A DNA stretch of 64,000 nt from Stutzerimonas xanthomarina. Its GTDB lineage: Bacteria; Pseudomonadota; Gammaproteobacteria; Pseudomonadales; Pseudomonadaceae. Both the position numbers and the translations under genes were made by a program. This document shows, in pieces, positions 9,368 through 17,712 of this stretch. Position 1 is the first letter of the stretch. Each line of letters begins with the position of its first letter. Location: NCBI RefSeq assembly GCF_003935375.1, contig NZ_RHQM01000011.1, positions 62,001 through 126,000 of the forward strand, read 5' to 3'. The notes under the pieces are model-generated. The model ran no database searches. It was not told the origin of the DNA and saw only the letters and a list, made by a program, of their open reading frames with translations.

Positions 9368-10855
9368 ATGAGCGATACCCCTAACGTAGCCCTTCGCCAG
9401 GGTCTGCTTGGCATCCCGATCGGTCTGTTGGTGGCCGTACTGGCGCTGATTGGCGTGCTGCTGATGCCACTGCCTGCCGACCTGCCCGTGGCCGGCCAGC
9501 GAGTGCTGGCGATCCTGGTGTTCGCGGTGGTGGTGTGGATCACCGAAGCGGTGTCCTATGAGGTCAGCGCGATCATGATCACCGCGCTGCTGGCGTTCCT
9601 CATCGGTACGGCGCCTACGCTGGAAAACCCCGAGGTCGTCTACGGCACCTCAAAGGCGATCGGCATGGGGCTTTCCGGCTTCGCCAATCCGGCATTGGCG
9701 CTGGTAGCCGGAGCCCTGTTCATCGCTGCGGCGATGACCCTGACCGGGCTCGACCGGCGCATTGCGCTGATGACCCTATCCAGGGTCGGCACCAGTTCGC
9801 GGCATATCCTCGGCGGCACACTGGTGGTCATCGTCCTGCTCAGCCTGGTGGTACCCAGCGCCACGGCGCGCGCCGCCTGCGTGGTGCCGATCATGCTTGG
9901 CATCATCACCGCATTCGGGATCGACAAGCGTTCGAACTTCGCCGCCGGCATGATGATCATCGTCGCCCAGGGCACCAGCATCTGGAACATCGGCATCCAG
10001 ACCGCAGCGGCGCAGAACCTGCTGCTGGTGGGCTTCATGGACAAGCTGCTGGGTGAACGAGTCAGCTGGATCGACTGGCTCATCGCCGGCGCGCCCTGGG
10101 CCGTGCTGATGTCCTTCGTCCTGCTGTTCATTGTGCTCAAGCTGCTGCCGCCGGAAACCGAGCGGATAGCCGGTGGCAAGGAAGCCGTGGCACGCTCGCT
10201 CGCCGAACTTGGGCCGATGACGTCGGCGCAGAAGCGCCTGCTCGCCGTGTCCATCGGGTTGCTGCTGTGCTGGGCCACCGAGGGCAAGCTGCACAGTTTC
10301 GACACCACCAGCACCACCTATGCCGGCCTGGTGATCCTGATGCTGCCGCGCATCGGCGTAATGAACTGGAAGGAGGTTCAGGCGCGGGTGCCCTGGGGCA
10401 CGGTGATCGTCTTCGGTGTTGGTATCAGCCTCGGCACGGTATTGCTCACGACTCAGGCCGGACAGTGGCTCGGCGCGCAGGTGGTCGCTCACACCGGGCT
10501 TGGCGTGGTGGGGCCGCTGGGCATCTTCGCCATTCTCGGCGCCTTCCTCATCGTGATCCATCTGGGCTTTGCCAGTGCCACAGCGCTGACATCGGCGATG
10601 CTGCCGATCCTGATCTCGGTGTTGCTCAGCCTGCCAGGGGATTTCAGCCGGCTGGGGATGACCATGCTGCTCGGCTTTGTCGTCAGCTATGGCTTCATCC
10701 TGCCGATCAACGCGCCGCAGAACATGGTTTGCCTGGGCACCGAGACCTTCAGCGCCCGGCAATTCGCCAAGGTCGGCGTGCTGGTAACGCTGATCGGCTA
10801 TCTGAGCATGTTGCTGTTCGCGATGACCTGGTGGCGCTGGCTGGGTTGGATCTGA
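9368..10855 (+). CDS. SLC13/DASS-family anion symporter
   Basis: 495-residue inner-membrane protein of the divalent anion:Na+ symporter family (dicarboxylates, sulfate or citrate). At least eleven hydrophobic segments span the chain. The VVPSATARAA and LPINAPQNM segments lie at the two pseudo-symmetric hairpins that bind Na+ and substrate. The ATG at 9368 is chosen because GGAG lies 10 nt upstream; an in-frame ATG at 9326 adds a poorly matching leader. The substrate cannot be assigned. It stands alone between the katE terminator and the convergent metallopeptidase gene. Confidence 0.85.
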   Translation: MSDTPNVALRQGLLGIPIGLLVAVLALIGVLLMPLPADLPVAGQRVLAILVFAVVVWITEAVSYEVSAIMITALLAFLIGTAPTLENPEVVYGTSKAIGMGLSGFANPALALVAGALFIAAAMTLTGLDRRIALMTLSRVGTSSRHILGGTLVVIVLLSLVVPSATARAACVVPIMLGIITAFGIDKRSNFAAGMMIIVAQGTSIWNIGIQTAAAQNLLLVGFMDKLLGERVSWIDWLIAGAPWAVLMSFVLLFIVLKLLPPETERIAGGKEAVARSLAELGPMTSAQKRLLAVSIGLLLCWATEGKLHSFDTTSTTYAGLVILMLPRIGVMNWKEVQARVPWGTVIVFGVGISLGTVLLTTQAGQWLGAQVVAHTGLGVVGPLGIFAILGAFLIVIHLGFASATALTSAMLPILISVLLSLPGDFSRLGMTMLLGFVVSYGFILPINAPQNMVCLGTETFSARQFAKVGVLVTLIGYLSMLLFAMTWWRWLGWI

Positions 10856-10897
10856 GCAGCCCTACCATTTGGATCGACGCCTGGCAGCACTGATGCG

Positions 10898-11410
10898 CTA
10901 GGCGTTCTTGCCCGGTAGCGCCTCCAGCTCGCGCCAGTGCAGGAACAGGCGCAGATCGAACTCGATCTGCCCGTAGCCGGGCAGCATGTGTTCGCACAGC
11001 TTGTAGAAGGCACGGTTGTGCTCGCTCTCACGCAGATGGGCGAGTTCGTGCACCACGATCATCTGCAGGAATTCCGGCGCCGCCTCGCGAAACAGTGCGG
11101 CGACGCGGATCTCCTTCTTCGCCTTGAGCTTGCCGCCCTGCACCCGTGACACCGCGGTATGCAGGCCCAGCGCGCGATGGGTCAGGTCCAGGCGATTGTC
11201 ATAGAGCACCTTGTCGATCGGCGGCGCGCTTTTCAGATAGTCCTGCTTGAGCTTCTGCACGTAGCCGTACAGCGCCTTGTCACTCTGTACTTCGTGCCGT
11301 GCCGGGTAACGACGCTGCAGATAGTCACCCAGGCGCTCTTCGGCGATCAGCTGGCGAACCTGCGCCAGCAGCGGCTCCGGGTAACCGCGCAGGTACTTCA
11401 GATCAGTCAT
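10898..11410 (-). CDS. YgjP-like zinc metallopeptidase (M48/SprT type)
   Basis: 170-residue protein of the YgjP (DUF45) family. VVHELAHLRESEHNRAFY carries the HExxH zinc site with a downstream histidine, and the C-terminal FDLRLFLHWREL is typical. The physiological substrate is unknown. Its start lies 4 bp after the znuB stop, so it is very likely the last gene of zur-znuC-znuB and co-regulated with zinc supply. An imperfect inverted repeat at its 3' end (10876-10903) could act as a terminator. Confidence 0.8.
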   Translation of the reverse strand: MTDLKYLRGYPEPLLAQVRQLIAEERLGDYLQRRYPARHEVQSDKALYGYVQKLKQDYLKSAPPIDKVLYDNRLDLTHRALGLHTAVSRVQGGKLKAKKEIRVAALFREAAPEFLQMIVVHELAHLRESEHNRAFYKLCEHMLPGYGQIEFDLRLFLHWRELEALPGKNA

Positions 11411-11414
11411 GGCC

Positions 11415-12200
11415 TCAGGCCCTGCGAGGCCAGGCGAAGCTGAGCAGGAACAGCGCGGCGGCGCTGACCACGATGGACGGGCCGGCCGGAGTGTCTTCGA
11501 ACCAGGACAGCGTTAGCCCCAGGCACACCGCGACGATGCCCAACACGCTGGCGCCAAAGGCCATCTGCTCCGGAGTACGTGCATGGCGCTGCGCCGCGGC
11601 GGCGGGAATGATCAACAGCGAGGTGATCAGCAGCACGCCGACGATCTTCATCGCCACGGCGATCACAACGGCGATCAGCAGCATCAGCGCCAGGCGGATA
11701 CCGGCCACCGGCAGGCCTTCGACCTTGGCCAGCTCCTCGTGCACGGTGATCGCCAGCAGCGGACGCCACAGCGGAATCAGCATCAGCAGCACCAGGGCGC
11801 TGCCGCCGATGATCCAGGCCAGGTCGCTCGGCCCCACGGCGAGCAGATCGCCGAACAGATAGCCCATCAGGTCGATGCGCACGTCATCCATGAAGCTCAG
11901 CGACACCAGGCCCAGCGACAGCGTGCTGTGGGCGAGGATGCCGAGCAGCGTGTCCGAGGCCAGCGGCTGGCGCTGCTGCAGGGTGACCAGCAAGAGCGCG
12001 AGCAGCACGCAGCCGACCGTCACCGCCAGGGTCAGGTTGACGTCGAGCATCAGCCCGAGGGCGACGCCGAACAGCGCGGCGTGGGACAGGGTGTCGCCGA
12101 AATAGGCCATGCGCCGCCAGACGACGAAGGAGCCGAGCGGGCCGGCGACCAGCGCTAGGGCGAGGCCGGCGAGCAGGGCGTTGAGAAGGAAATCGGGCAT
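11415..12200 (-). CDS. znuB: High-affinity zinc ABC transporter permease
   Basis: 261-residue ABC-3 family membrane protein. Seven to eight hydrophobic segments are visible, with the family LGxLAHSTLSLGL region near residue 85-100. It forms the channel of ZnuABC. The preceding znuC ends 1 bp upstream of its start and a metallopeptidase gene follows after 4 bp. Expression is expected to be repressed by Zur in zinc-replete cells. Confidence 0.94.
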   Translation of the reverse strand: MPDFLLNALLAGLALALVAGPLGSFVVWRRMAYFGDTLSHAALFGVALGLMLDVNLTLAVTVGCVLLALLLVTLQQRQPLASDTLLGILAHSTLSLGLVSLSFMDDVRIDLMGYLFGDLLAVGPSDLAWIIGGSALVLLMLIPLWRPLLAITVHEELAKVEGLPVAGIRLALMLLIAVVIAVAMKIVGVLLITSLLIIPAAAAQRHARTPEQMAFGASVLGIVAVCLGLTLSWFEDTPAGPSIVVSAAALFLLSFAWPRRA

Positions 12201-12201
12201 G

Positions 12202-12972
12202 TCAGTGCTTGCAGTTCGGGCCGTGGACGTGGGGTTTGCCGGTCACCACGCTGCCGTGCAGGTCGTGGCTGTGGTCGTGCTGGTGGTGATAGATCGCCAG
12301 ACTGCGCGCGTCCTGGCCGAACAGCTCGACGAAGGCCGGGTCGCTGCTGACCTGCTCCGGATGCCCTGAGCAGCAGACGTGGCGATTGAGGCAGACCACC
12401 TGGTCGGTGGCGCTCATCACCAGATGTAGGTCGTGGGAAACCATTAGCACGCCGCAGCCGTAACGGTCGCGCAGTACGCCGATCAACCGGTACAGCTCGG
12501 CCTGGCCAGCCACGTCCACACCCTGTACGGGTTCATCCAGCACTAGCAGTTCCGGTTCGCGCAGCAGGGCGCGGGCGAGCAGCACACGCTGCATCTCGCC
12601 GCCGGAAATCTTCTGCAGCGGGCTGTCGATGACGTGTTCGGCACCGACTTCGCCCAGCGCCGCCAACGCACGGGCACGGTCGACGCCGGGCACCAGGCGC
12701 AAAAAGCGCAGCACCGACAAGGGCAGGGTGGGGTCCACGTGGAGCTTCTGCGGCATGTAGCCGACGCGCAGCTTCGGCTTGCGCCAGACCTGGCCGCGAT
12801 CGGGTTTCAGCAGGCCGAGCACTGCCCGTACCAGCGTGGTCTTGCCGGCGCCATTGGGGCCGATCAGGGTGACGATCTCGCCGCGATGCACCTGCAGTTG
12901 CGCGCCTTCCAGCACGTTCTGGTTGGCGAAGCGCACGTGGATGTCATCCAGCCGCAGCAGCACCTCGCTCAT
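12202..12972 (-). CDS. znuC: Zinc ABC transporter ATP-binding protein
   Basis: 256-residue ATPase. Walker A is GPNGAGKTT, the signature is ISGGEMQR and Walker B is [12 protein letters not shown]. The C-terminal tail (about 30 residues) is rich in histidine with HHQHDHSHD and a final CKH, a metal-binding extension common in ZnuC. Its ATG overlaps the zur stop by 4 bp, so zur, znuC and znuB are translationally coupled. Confidence 0.94.
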   Translation of the reverse strand: MSEVLLRLDDIHVRFANQNVLEGAQLQVHRGEIVTLIGPNGAGKTTLVRAVLGLLKPDRGQVWRKPKLRVGYMPQKLHVDPTLPLSVLRFLRLVPGVDRARALAALGEVGAEHVIDSPLQKISGGEMQRVLLARALLREPELLVLDEPVQGVDVAGQAELYRLIGVLRDRYGCGVLMVSHDLHLVMSATDQVVCLNRHVCCSGHPEQVSSDPAFVELFGQDARSLAIYHHQHDHSHDLHGSVVTGKPHVHGPNCKH

Positions 12973-13454
12973 GCGGCTTTCCGGCAGTTCGAGCAGAGGC
13001 CGACCACTTCCACGGTCTGGCCTTCAACGGTAAAGCCTACGGTGCCAGCGGCGGCATCGATTGCCGCGGCAATGGCCGGCTGTTCCAGTTCGATGGCGGT
13101 GTGGCAGTGGCGGCAGATGAGGAACTGGCCCTGGTGCGGATGCTCCGGATGGTTGCAGCCGATGAAGGCGTTGAGCGACGCGATGCGATGCACCAGGCCG
13201 TTTTCCAGCAGGAAATCCAGCGCGCGGTAGACGGTGGGCGGCGCGGCGCGGCGGCCATCCTGCTCGCTCAGTACGGCGAGGATGTCGTAGGCGCCGAGCG
13301 GCCTGTGGCTTTGCCAGACCAGCTCCAGCACACGCTTGCGCAGGGCGGTCAGGCGTACGCCCTGGCGCGCGCAGAGGCTGTCGGCTTCGGCCAGCGCGTG
13401 GCTGACGCAATGGTCATGGTCGTGGGGCGTACAGGCCAGCGGGGTCTTGGACAT
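12969..13454 (-). CDS. zur: Zinc uptake regulator (Fur family)
   Basis: 161-residue Fur-family repressor that binds DNA when loaded with zinc. The winged helix (about residues 28-95) includes [16 protein letters not shown]. The dimerisation domain holds regulatory ligands in CNHPEHPHQ and the structural Zn(Cys)4 site from CRHC and CSNC. The His-rich N-terminus (HDHDHC) is common in pseudomonad Zur. It heads zur-znuC-znuB and is divergent from znuA across about 64 bp that contain a possible Zur box. Confidence 0.93.
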   Translation of the reverse strand: MSKTPLACTPHDHDHCVSHALAEADSLCARQGVRLTALRKRVLELVWQSHRPLGAYDILAVLSEQDGRRAAPPTVYRALDFLLENGLVHRIASLNAFIGCNHPEHPHQGQFLICRHCHTAIELEQPAIAAAIDAAAGTVGFTVEGQTVEVVGLCSNCRKAA

Positions 13455-13480
13455 GAGCGGCGACGTGTTGGGGTGGAGAC

Positions 13481-13493
13481 GTTATTATGTACC
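13481..13493. promoter_or_regulatory. Possible Zur box between zur and znuA
   Basis: GTTATTATGTACC matches the Pseudomonas Zur-type palindrome GTTATAnTATAAC at about 10 of 13 positions. It lies in the short zur/znuA divergent intergenic region where autoregulation would be expected. The right half-site is degenerate. Confidence 0.5.
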
Positions 13494-13518
13494 AATTCCC
13501 CCCGTACGAGTGACGCCC

Positions 13519-14544
13519 GTGAATCGTCTTTTTTCCCTTCCCTTGCTCGCGGCGCTGGTTGCTGGCGCCGCGTCCGCCCACGCCGAAGTCCGCGTGCTGA
13601 CCAGCATCAAGCCGCTGCAGCTGATCGCCGCGGCGGTTCAGGATGGCGTCGGTGAGCCTGACGTTCTGCTGCCGGCCAGCGCTTCGGCGCATCATTACTC
13701 GCTGCGACCGTCCGACGTACGGCGTATCCGCGATGCGCAGCTGTTCTACTGGATCGGCCCGGATCTGGAGAGCTTCCTGCCGCGCGCACTGAGCGCTCGT
13801 GAAGGCACGACCGTGGCGGTGCAGGACCTGCCGCAGCTGACCCTGCGTCGTTTTGGTGATGCACACGCGCACGACGAGGCTGAACATCACGATCACGACG
13901 ATCACGACGATCACGACGATCACGACGATCACGACGGTCATGAGCATGATGCTCACGGGGATGACGAGGCCGCACATGGCGAGCCTGCCCATGCCGACGA
14001 GCACGACCACGACCATCGGCCGGGCACGCTCGATGCGCACCTGTGGCTGCTGCCAGCCAACGCCCTGACCATCGCCGAGCGCATGGCCGCTGACCTGGCC
14101 GCCGCCGACCCGGCCAACGCACAGCGCTACCAGGCCAACTCGGCGGCCTTCGCCCAGCGCGTCGAGGCGCTCGACGGCCACCTCAAGCAGCGCTTCAGCG
14201 AGGTGCAGAACAAGCCGTTCTTCGTTTTCCACGAGGCCTACGACTACTTCGAGGCGGCCTACGGCCTACGCCATGCCGGCGTGTTCAGTGCCGGTGGTGA
14301 GTCGCAACCCGGCGCCCGGCATGTGGCGGCGATGCGCGAGCGGTTGCAGCAGGCCGGGCCGAGCTGCGTGTTCAGCGAACCGCCGGCGCGTCCGCGACTG
14401 GCCGAAACGCTGACCGCCGGCTTGCCGGTGAAGATGGCGGAGCTGGATGTGCTCGGTGTCGGCCTGGCGACCGATGCGCAGGGCTACGAAAAGTTGCTGG
14501 AAGGCCTCGGCGACACCCTGGCCGGCTGCCTGGAATCGCTCTGA
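13519..14544 (+). CDS. znuA: Zinc ABC transporter substrate-binding protein
   Basis: 341-residue periplasmic zinc-binding protein with a signal peptide (residues 1-22, ending ASAHA). Metal ligands are the histidine in SAHHYSLRPSD, a second in DAHLWLLP and a third in FVFHEAYDYF. Between the first two lies the acidic/His-rich loop (about residues 116-170), here enlarged by a 9-bp tandem repeat coding D-H-D. The start is GTG at 13519; the same frame is open further upstream into zur but only this start gives a signal peptide. Divergent from zur; ends at a hairpin shared with the convergent aminotransferase gene. Confidence 0.93.
   Translation: MNRLFSLPLLAALVAGAASAHAEVRVLTSIKPLQLIAAAVQDGVGEPDVLLPASASAHHYSLRPSDVRRIRDAQLFYWIGPDLESFLPRALSAREGTTVAVQDLPQLTLRRFGDAHAHDEAEHHDHDDHDDHDDHDDHDGHEHDAHGDDEAAHGEPAHADEHDHDHRPGTLDAHLWLLPANALTIAERMAADLAAADPANAQRYQANSAAFAQRVEALDGHLKQRFSEVQNKPFFVFHEAYDYFEAAYGLRHAGVFSAGGESQPGARHVAAMRERLQQAGPSCVFSEPPARPRLAETLTAGLPVKMAELDVLGVGLATDAQGYEKLLEGLGDTLAGCLESL
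13891..13935 (+). repeat. Five tandem copies of a 9-bp coding repeat in znuA
   Basis: GATCACGAC is repeated five times exactly (13891-13935), encoding Asp-His-Asp units in the ZnuA metal-binding loop. In-frame gain or loss of a unit would change the loop by three residues without a frameshift. Confidence 0.95.
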
Positions 14545-14550
14545 TCCAGT

Positions 14551-14576
14551 GCCCGGCCTGATCCGTCAGGCCGGGC
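14551..14576. terminator. Hairpin between convergent znuA and aminotransferase genes
   Basis: GCCCGGCCTGA (14551-14561) pairs perfectly with TCAGGCCGGGC (14566-14576) around a TCCG loop. The 11-bp stem lies 7 bp after the znuA stop and 22 bp from the aminotransferase stop. There is no long T tract on either side, so termination strength is uncertain. Confidence 0.7.
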
Positions 14577-14597
14577 CACTCCTCTCGGGGCGCTGCG

Positions 14598-15923
14598 TCA
14601 ACCAGCCCTGCGGATACCGTCGGCGAGCAACTCCATCATCTGGTCGATCTCGGCCTTCTCGACGATCAGCGCCGGCGACAGCGCAATGGTGTCGCCGCTG
14701 GCGCGTACCAGCAGGCCCTTCTCGAAACATTCCCGGAACACCTCGTAACCGCGCTTGCCGACGCCATCGGCATGGGCAGCGAACTGGATACCCGCGACCA
14801 GCCCGACCGTGCGGATGTCGATCACGTTGGGCAGGTCCCTGAGGCTGAACAGTGCTTCCTGCCAGTAGGGCTCCAGGTCGATGGCCTTCTGGAACAGGTT
14901 CTCCTGCTGATAGATCTGCTGGGTCGCCAGTGCCGCTGCGCAGGCCACCGGGTGCCCGGAGTAGGTGTAGCCGTGGAAGAACTCGATGACGCTTTCCGGT
15001 CCCTTCATGAACGCATCGAACAGGTGGTCGGCGACCAGCACCGCACCCATGGGAATCGCGCCGTTGGTCAGTCCCTTGGCGCAGGTGAGGATGTCCGGCG
15101 TCACGCCCCAGCGCTGGGCGGCGAAGGCTTCGCCGACACGGCCGAAGCCGGTGATGACCTCATCGAAGATCAGCAGGATGCCGTGCTTGGCGGTGATCTC
15201 GCGCAGACGCTGCAGATAGCCCACCGGCGGCAGGATGACCCCGGCCGAGCCGGACATCGGCTCGACGATCACCGCGGCGATGTTCTCCGCGCCATGCAGC
15301 ACCACCAGCCGCTCCAGTTCATCGGCGCGCTCCACGCCATGCTGCGGCAGGCCCTTGCTGAAGGCGTTGCGCTGTAGATCGAGAGTGTGCGGCAGGTGAT
15401 CGACGCCCGGCAGCATCGGGCCGAAGGCGCGGCGGTTGTTGGCCATGCCGCCTACCGACATGCCGCCGAAACCGACGCCGTGATAGGCCAATTCGCGGCC
15501 GATCAGCCGCGTGCGCGAGCCCTGACCGATGGCGCGCTGATAGGCGAGGGCGATTTTCAGCGCGGTATCCGCCGACTCCGATCCGGAGTTGGTAAAGAAC
15601 ACCCGGTTCAGTCCTTCGGGGCTGATGGCGGCGAGTTTCTCGGCCAGCTCGAAAGGTAGCGGATGGCCCATCTGAAAGGTCGGCGCGAAGTCCATCTTGG
15701 CGATCTGCTTGCTCACCGCTTCGCTGATCTCGCGTCGGCCATGGCCGGCATTGCAGCACCAGAGCCCGGCCGTGCCGTCGAGTACCTGGTGGCCGTCGCT
15801 CGCCGTGTAATACATGCCCTCGGCGCTCTCCAGCAGGCGCGGCGTGGCCTTGAACTGGCGGTTGGCGGTGAAGGGCATCCAGAAGTGATCGGGCGAGGCG
15901 TTGGGATGGAAATCCTGTGACAT
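14598..15923 (-). CDS. Omega-amino acid:pyruvate aminotransferase (class III)
   Basis: 441-residue PLP-dependent class-III transaminase closely resembling the Pseudomonas beta-alanine/omega-amino acid:pyruvate enzyme. It should move the terminal amino group of beta-alanine or similar amines to pyruvate. NSGSESADTA binds the PLP phosphate, D254 (FDEVITGFGR) contacts the pyridine nitrogen and K283 (CAKGLTNG) is the Schiff-base lysine. Length and N-terminus (MSQDFHPNAS) match the family. Divergent from kauB across 190 bp, so the pair probably handles amine and aldehyde steps of polyamine or beta-alanine catabolism. Confidence 0.9.
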   Translation of the reverse strand: MSQDFHPNASPDHFWMPFTANRQFKATPRLLESAEGMYYTASDGHQVLDGTAGLWCCNAGHGRREISEAVSKQIAKMDFAPTFQMGHPLPFELAEKLAAISPEGLNRVFFTNSGSESADTALKIALAYQRAIGQGSRTRLIGRELAYHGVGFGGMSVGGMANNRRAFGPMLPGVDHLPHTLDLQRNAFSKGLPQHGVERADELERLVVLHGAENIAAVIVEPMSGSAGVILPPVGYLQRLREITAKHGILLIFDEVITGFGRVGEAFAAQRWGVTPDILTCAKGLTNGAIPMGAVLVADHLFDAFMKGPESVIEFFHGYTYSGHPVACAAALATQQIYQQENLFQKAIDLEPYWQEALFSLRDLPNVIDIRTVGLVAGIQFAAHADGVGKRGYEVFRECFEKGLLVRASGDTIALSPALIVEKAEIDQMMELLADGIRRAG

Positions 15924-16114
15924 GGGGCTGGCTCCGGGTGGCGAGCGGCTATGCTGCGACGGCGAGCCGCAGGGTTTTCATCGAGTCTATGTTTAATAAA
16001 ACGAACAAAACAAGGCGATAGACCGGCCGATCGTAAAAAATATTGATAGGGTCCGCGCCGCTGGTTTAGGGTGCCTTTTCCACAGCCCGAAGACCTGACT
16101 AGAGAGGATGCACC

Positions 16115-17608
16115 ATGCCCACCCTGACCCTCGCCGACTGGCAACAGCGTGCCCGTGACCTGCACATCGAAGGTCGCGCCTTTATCCAGGGTGAGTATTG
16201 CGCCGCGGCGGACGGCGGCCAGTTCGACTGCATCAGCCCGGTGGACGGGCGGGTGCTGGCGCAGGTCGCCAGCTGCGACCAGGCCGACGCCGAGCGCGCG
16301 GTGGCCAGTGCCCGTGCCGCATTCGAGGCAGGCAGCTGGGCGAAGCTGGCACCGGCCAAGCGCAAGGCAGTACTGATCCGCTTCGCCGATCTGCTGGAAG
16401 CCCACCGCGAGGAGCTGGCGCTGCTGGAGACCCTCGACATGGGCAAGCCGATTGGCGACTCGCTGGCGGTGGACATCCCCGGCGCCGCGCGGGCGCTGCG
16501 CTGGAGTGGCGAGGCGATCGACAAGATCTACGACGAAGTGGCGGCCACGCCCCACGACCAGCTCGGCCTGGTCACCCGCGAGCCGGTCGGTGTGGTGGCG
16601 GCCATCGTGCCGTGGAATTTCCCGCTGATGATGGCCTGCTGGAAGCTCGGCCCGGCACTGGCCACAGGTAATTCGGTGGTACTCAAGCCCTCCGAGAAGT
16701 CGCCGCTGACCGCCATCCGCATTGCCCAGCTGGCAATCAATGCCGGCATTCCGGCCGGCGTGCTCAACGTCCTGCCGGGCTACGGCCACACCGTCGGCAA
16801 GGCGCTGGCGCTGCACATGGACGTCGACACGCTGGTCTTTACCGGTTCCACGCGGGTCGCCAAGCAGCTGATGATCTATGCCGGCGAATCGAACATGAAG
16901 CGCGTCTGGCTGGAGGCCGGCGGCAAGAGCCCGAATATCGTCTTTGCCGACGCGCCCGATCTCGAAGCAGCAGCTCAGGCTGCGGCCGGCGCCATTGCCT
17001 TCAACCAGGGCGAGGTCTGCACCGCCGGCTCGCGCCTGCTGGTGGAGCGTTCGATCAGGGAGCGTTTCCTGCCGATGGTGGTCGAGGCGCTCAAGGGCTG
17101 GAAGCCGGGCAACCCGCTGGATCCGGCGACCAACGTCGGCGCGCTGGTGGATACCCAGCAGCTGAACACCGTACTCGGCTATATCGAAGCCGGTCGTGGG
17201 GCGGGTGCGCAGGTGCTGATCGGCGGCCAGCGCACGCTTGAGGAGACTGGCGGACTGTATGTCGAGCCGACCATCTTCGATGGCGTCGACAATGCGATGA
17301 AGATCGCTCAGGAGGAAATCTTCGGCCCGGTGCTGTCGGTGATCACCTTCGACAGCGCCGAGGAAGCGGTGGCGATCGCCAACGACACGCCCTACGGCCT
17401 GGCCGCGGCCGTGTGGACCGCTGACCTGTCCAAGGCACACCGCACCGCGCGGGCGTTGCGCGCCGGCAGCGTGTGGGTCAATCAGTACGACGGCGGCGAC
17501 ATGACCGCGCCGTTCGGCGGCTTCAAGCAGTCCGGCAACGGTCGCGACAAGTCACTGCATGCCTTCGACAAGTACACCGAGCTGAAGGCGACCTGGATTC
17601 AGCTCTGA
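16115..17608 (+). CDS. kauB: Aldehyde dehydrogenase KauB/PuuC type
   Basis: 497-residue NAD-dependent aldehyde dehydrogenase very like Pseudomonas KauB/PuuC, which oxidises aminoaldehydes from putrescine, diaminopropane and agmatine breakdown. The general base is E267 (LEAGGKSPN), the nucleophile C302 (GEVCTAGSR) and the nucleotide-binding segment FTGSTRVAKQ. The C-terminal WVNQYDGGDMTAPFGGFKQSG is diagnostic. AGAGAGG lies 8 nt before the ATG. Functionally linked to the spu genes at 40-51 kb although separated from them. Confidence 0.92.
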   Translation: MPTLTLADWQQRARDLHIEGRAFIQGEYCAAADGGQFDCISPVDGRVLAQVASCDQADAERAVASARAAFEAGSWAKLAPAKRKAVLIRFADLLEAHREELALLETLDMGKPIGDSLAVDIPGAARALRWSGEAIDKIYDEVAATPHDQLGLVTREPVGVVAAIVPWNFPLMMACWKLGPALATGNSVVLKPSEKSPLTAIRIAQLAINAGIPAGVLNVLPGYGHTVGKALALHMDVDTLVFTGSTRVAKQLMIYAGESNMKRVWLEAGGKSPNIVFADAPDLEAAAQAAAGAIAFNQGEVCTAGSRLLVERSIRERFLPMVVEALKGWKPGNPLDPATNVGALVDTQQLNTVLGYIEAGRGAGAQVLIGGQRTLEETGGLYVEPTIFDGVDNAMKIAQEEIFGPVLSVITFDSAEEAVAIANDTPYGLAAAVWTADLSKAHRTARALRAGSVWVNQYDGGDMTAPFGGFKQSGNGRDKSLHAFDKYTELKATWIQL

Positions 17609-17615
17609 CGGCATC

Positions 17616-17690
17616 CGTAGGGTGGATGTCGCCTTTTACATCCACCTTGTTGCACAGCCAGTGGATCGATGAAGCGTGATCCACCCTCCG
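17616..17690. repeat. Intergenic inverted-repeat element, copy 2
   Basis: A 75-bp relative of the element at 4098-4193. The left end CGTAGGGTGGAT (17616-17627) is identical and the right end ATCCACCCTCCG (17679-17690) has one mismatch. An internal perfect 9-bp stem GGTGGATGT/ACATCCACC lies at 17621-17646. It occupies the gap between convergent kauB and the glycosyltransferase gene and might also serve as a terminator. Confidence 0.8.
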
Positions 17691-17712
17691 ATTTGGTTTT
17701 TTGAGCGTTCAG

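Noticed and set aside
13864..14028. The His-Asp repeat region as a CRISPR-like or mobile repeat
   Set aside because: The repeats are 9 bp, adjacent without spacers and in frame inside znuA.
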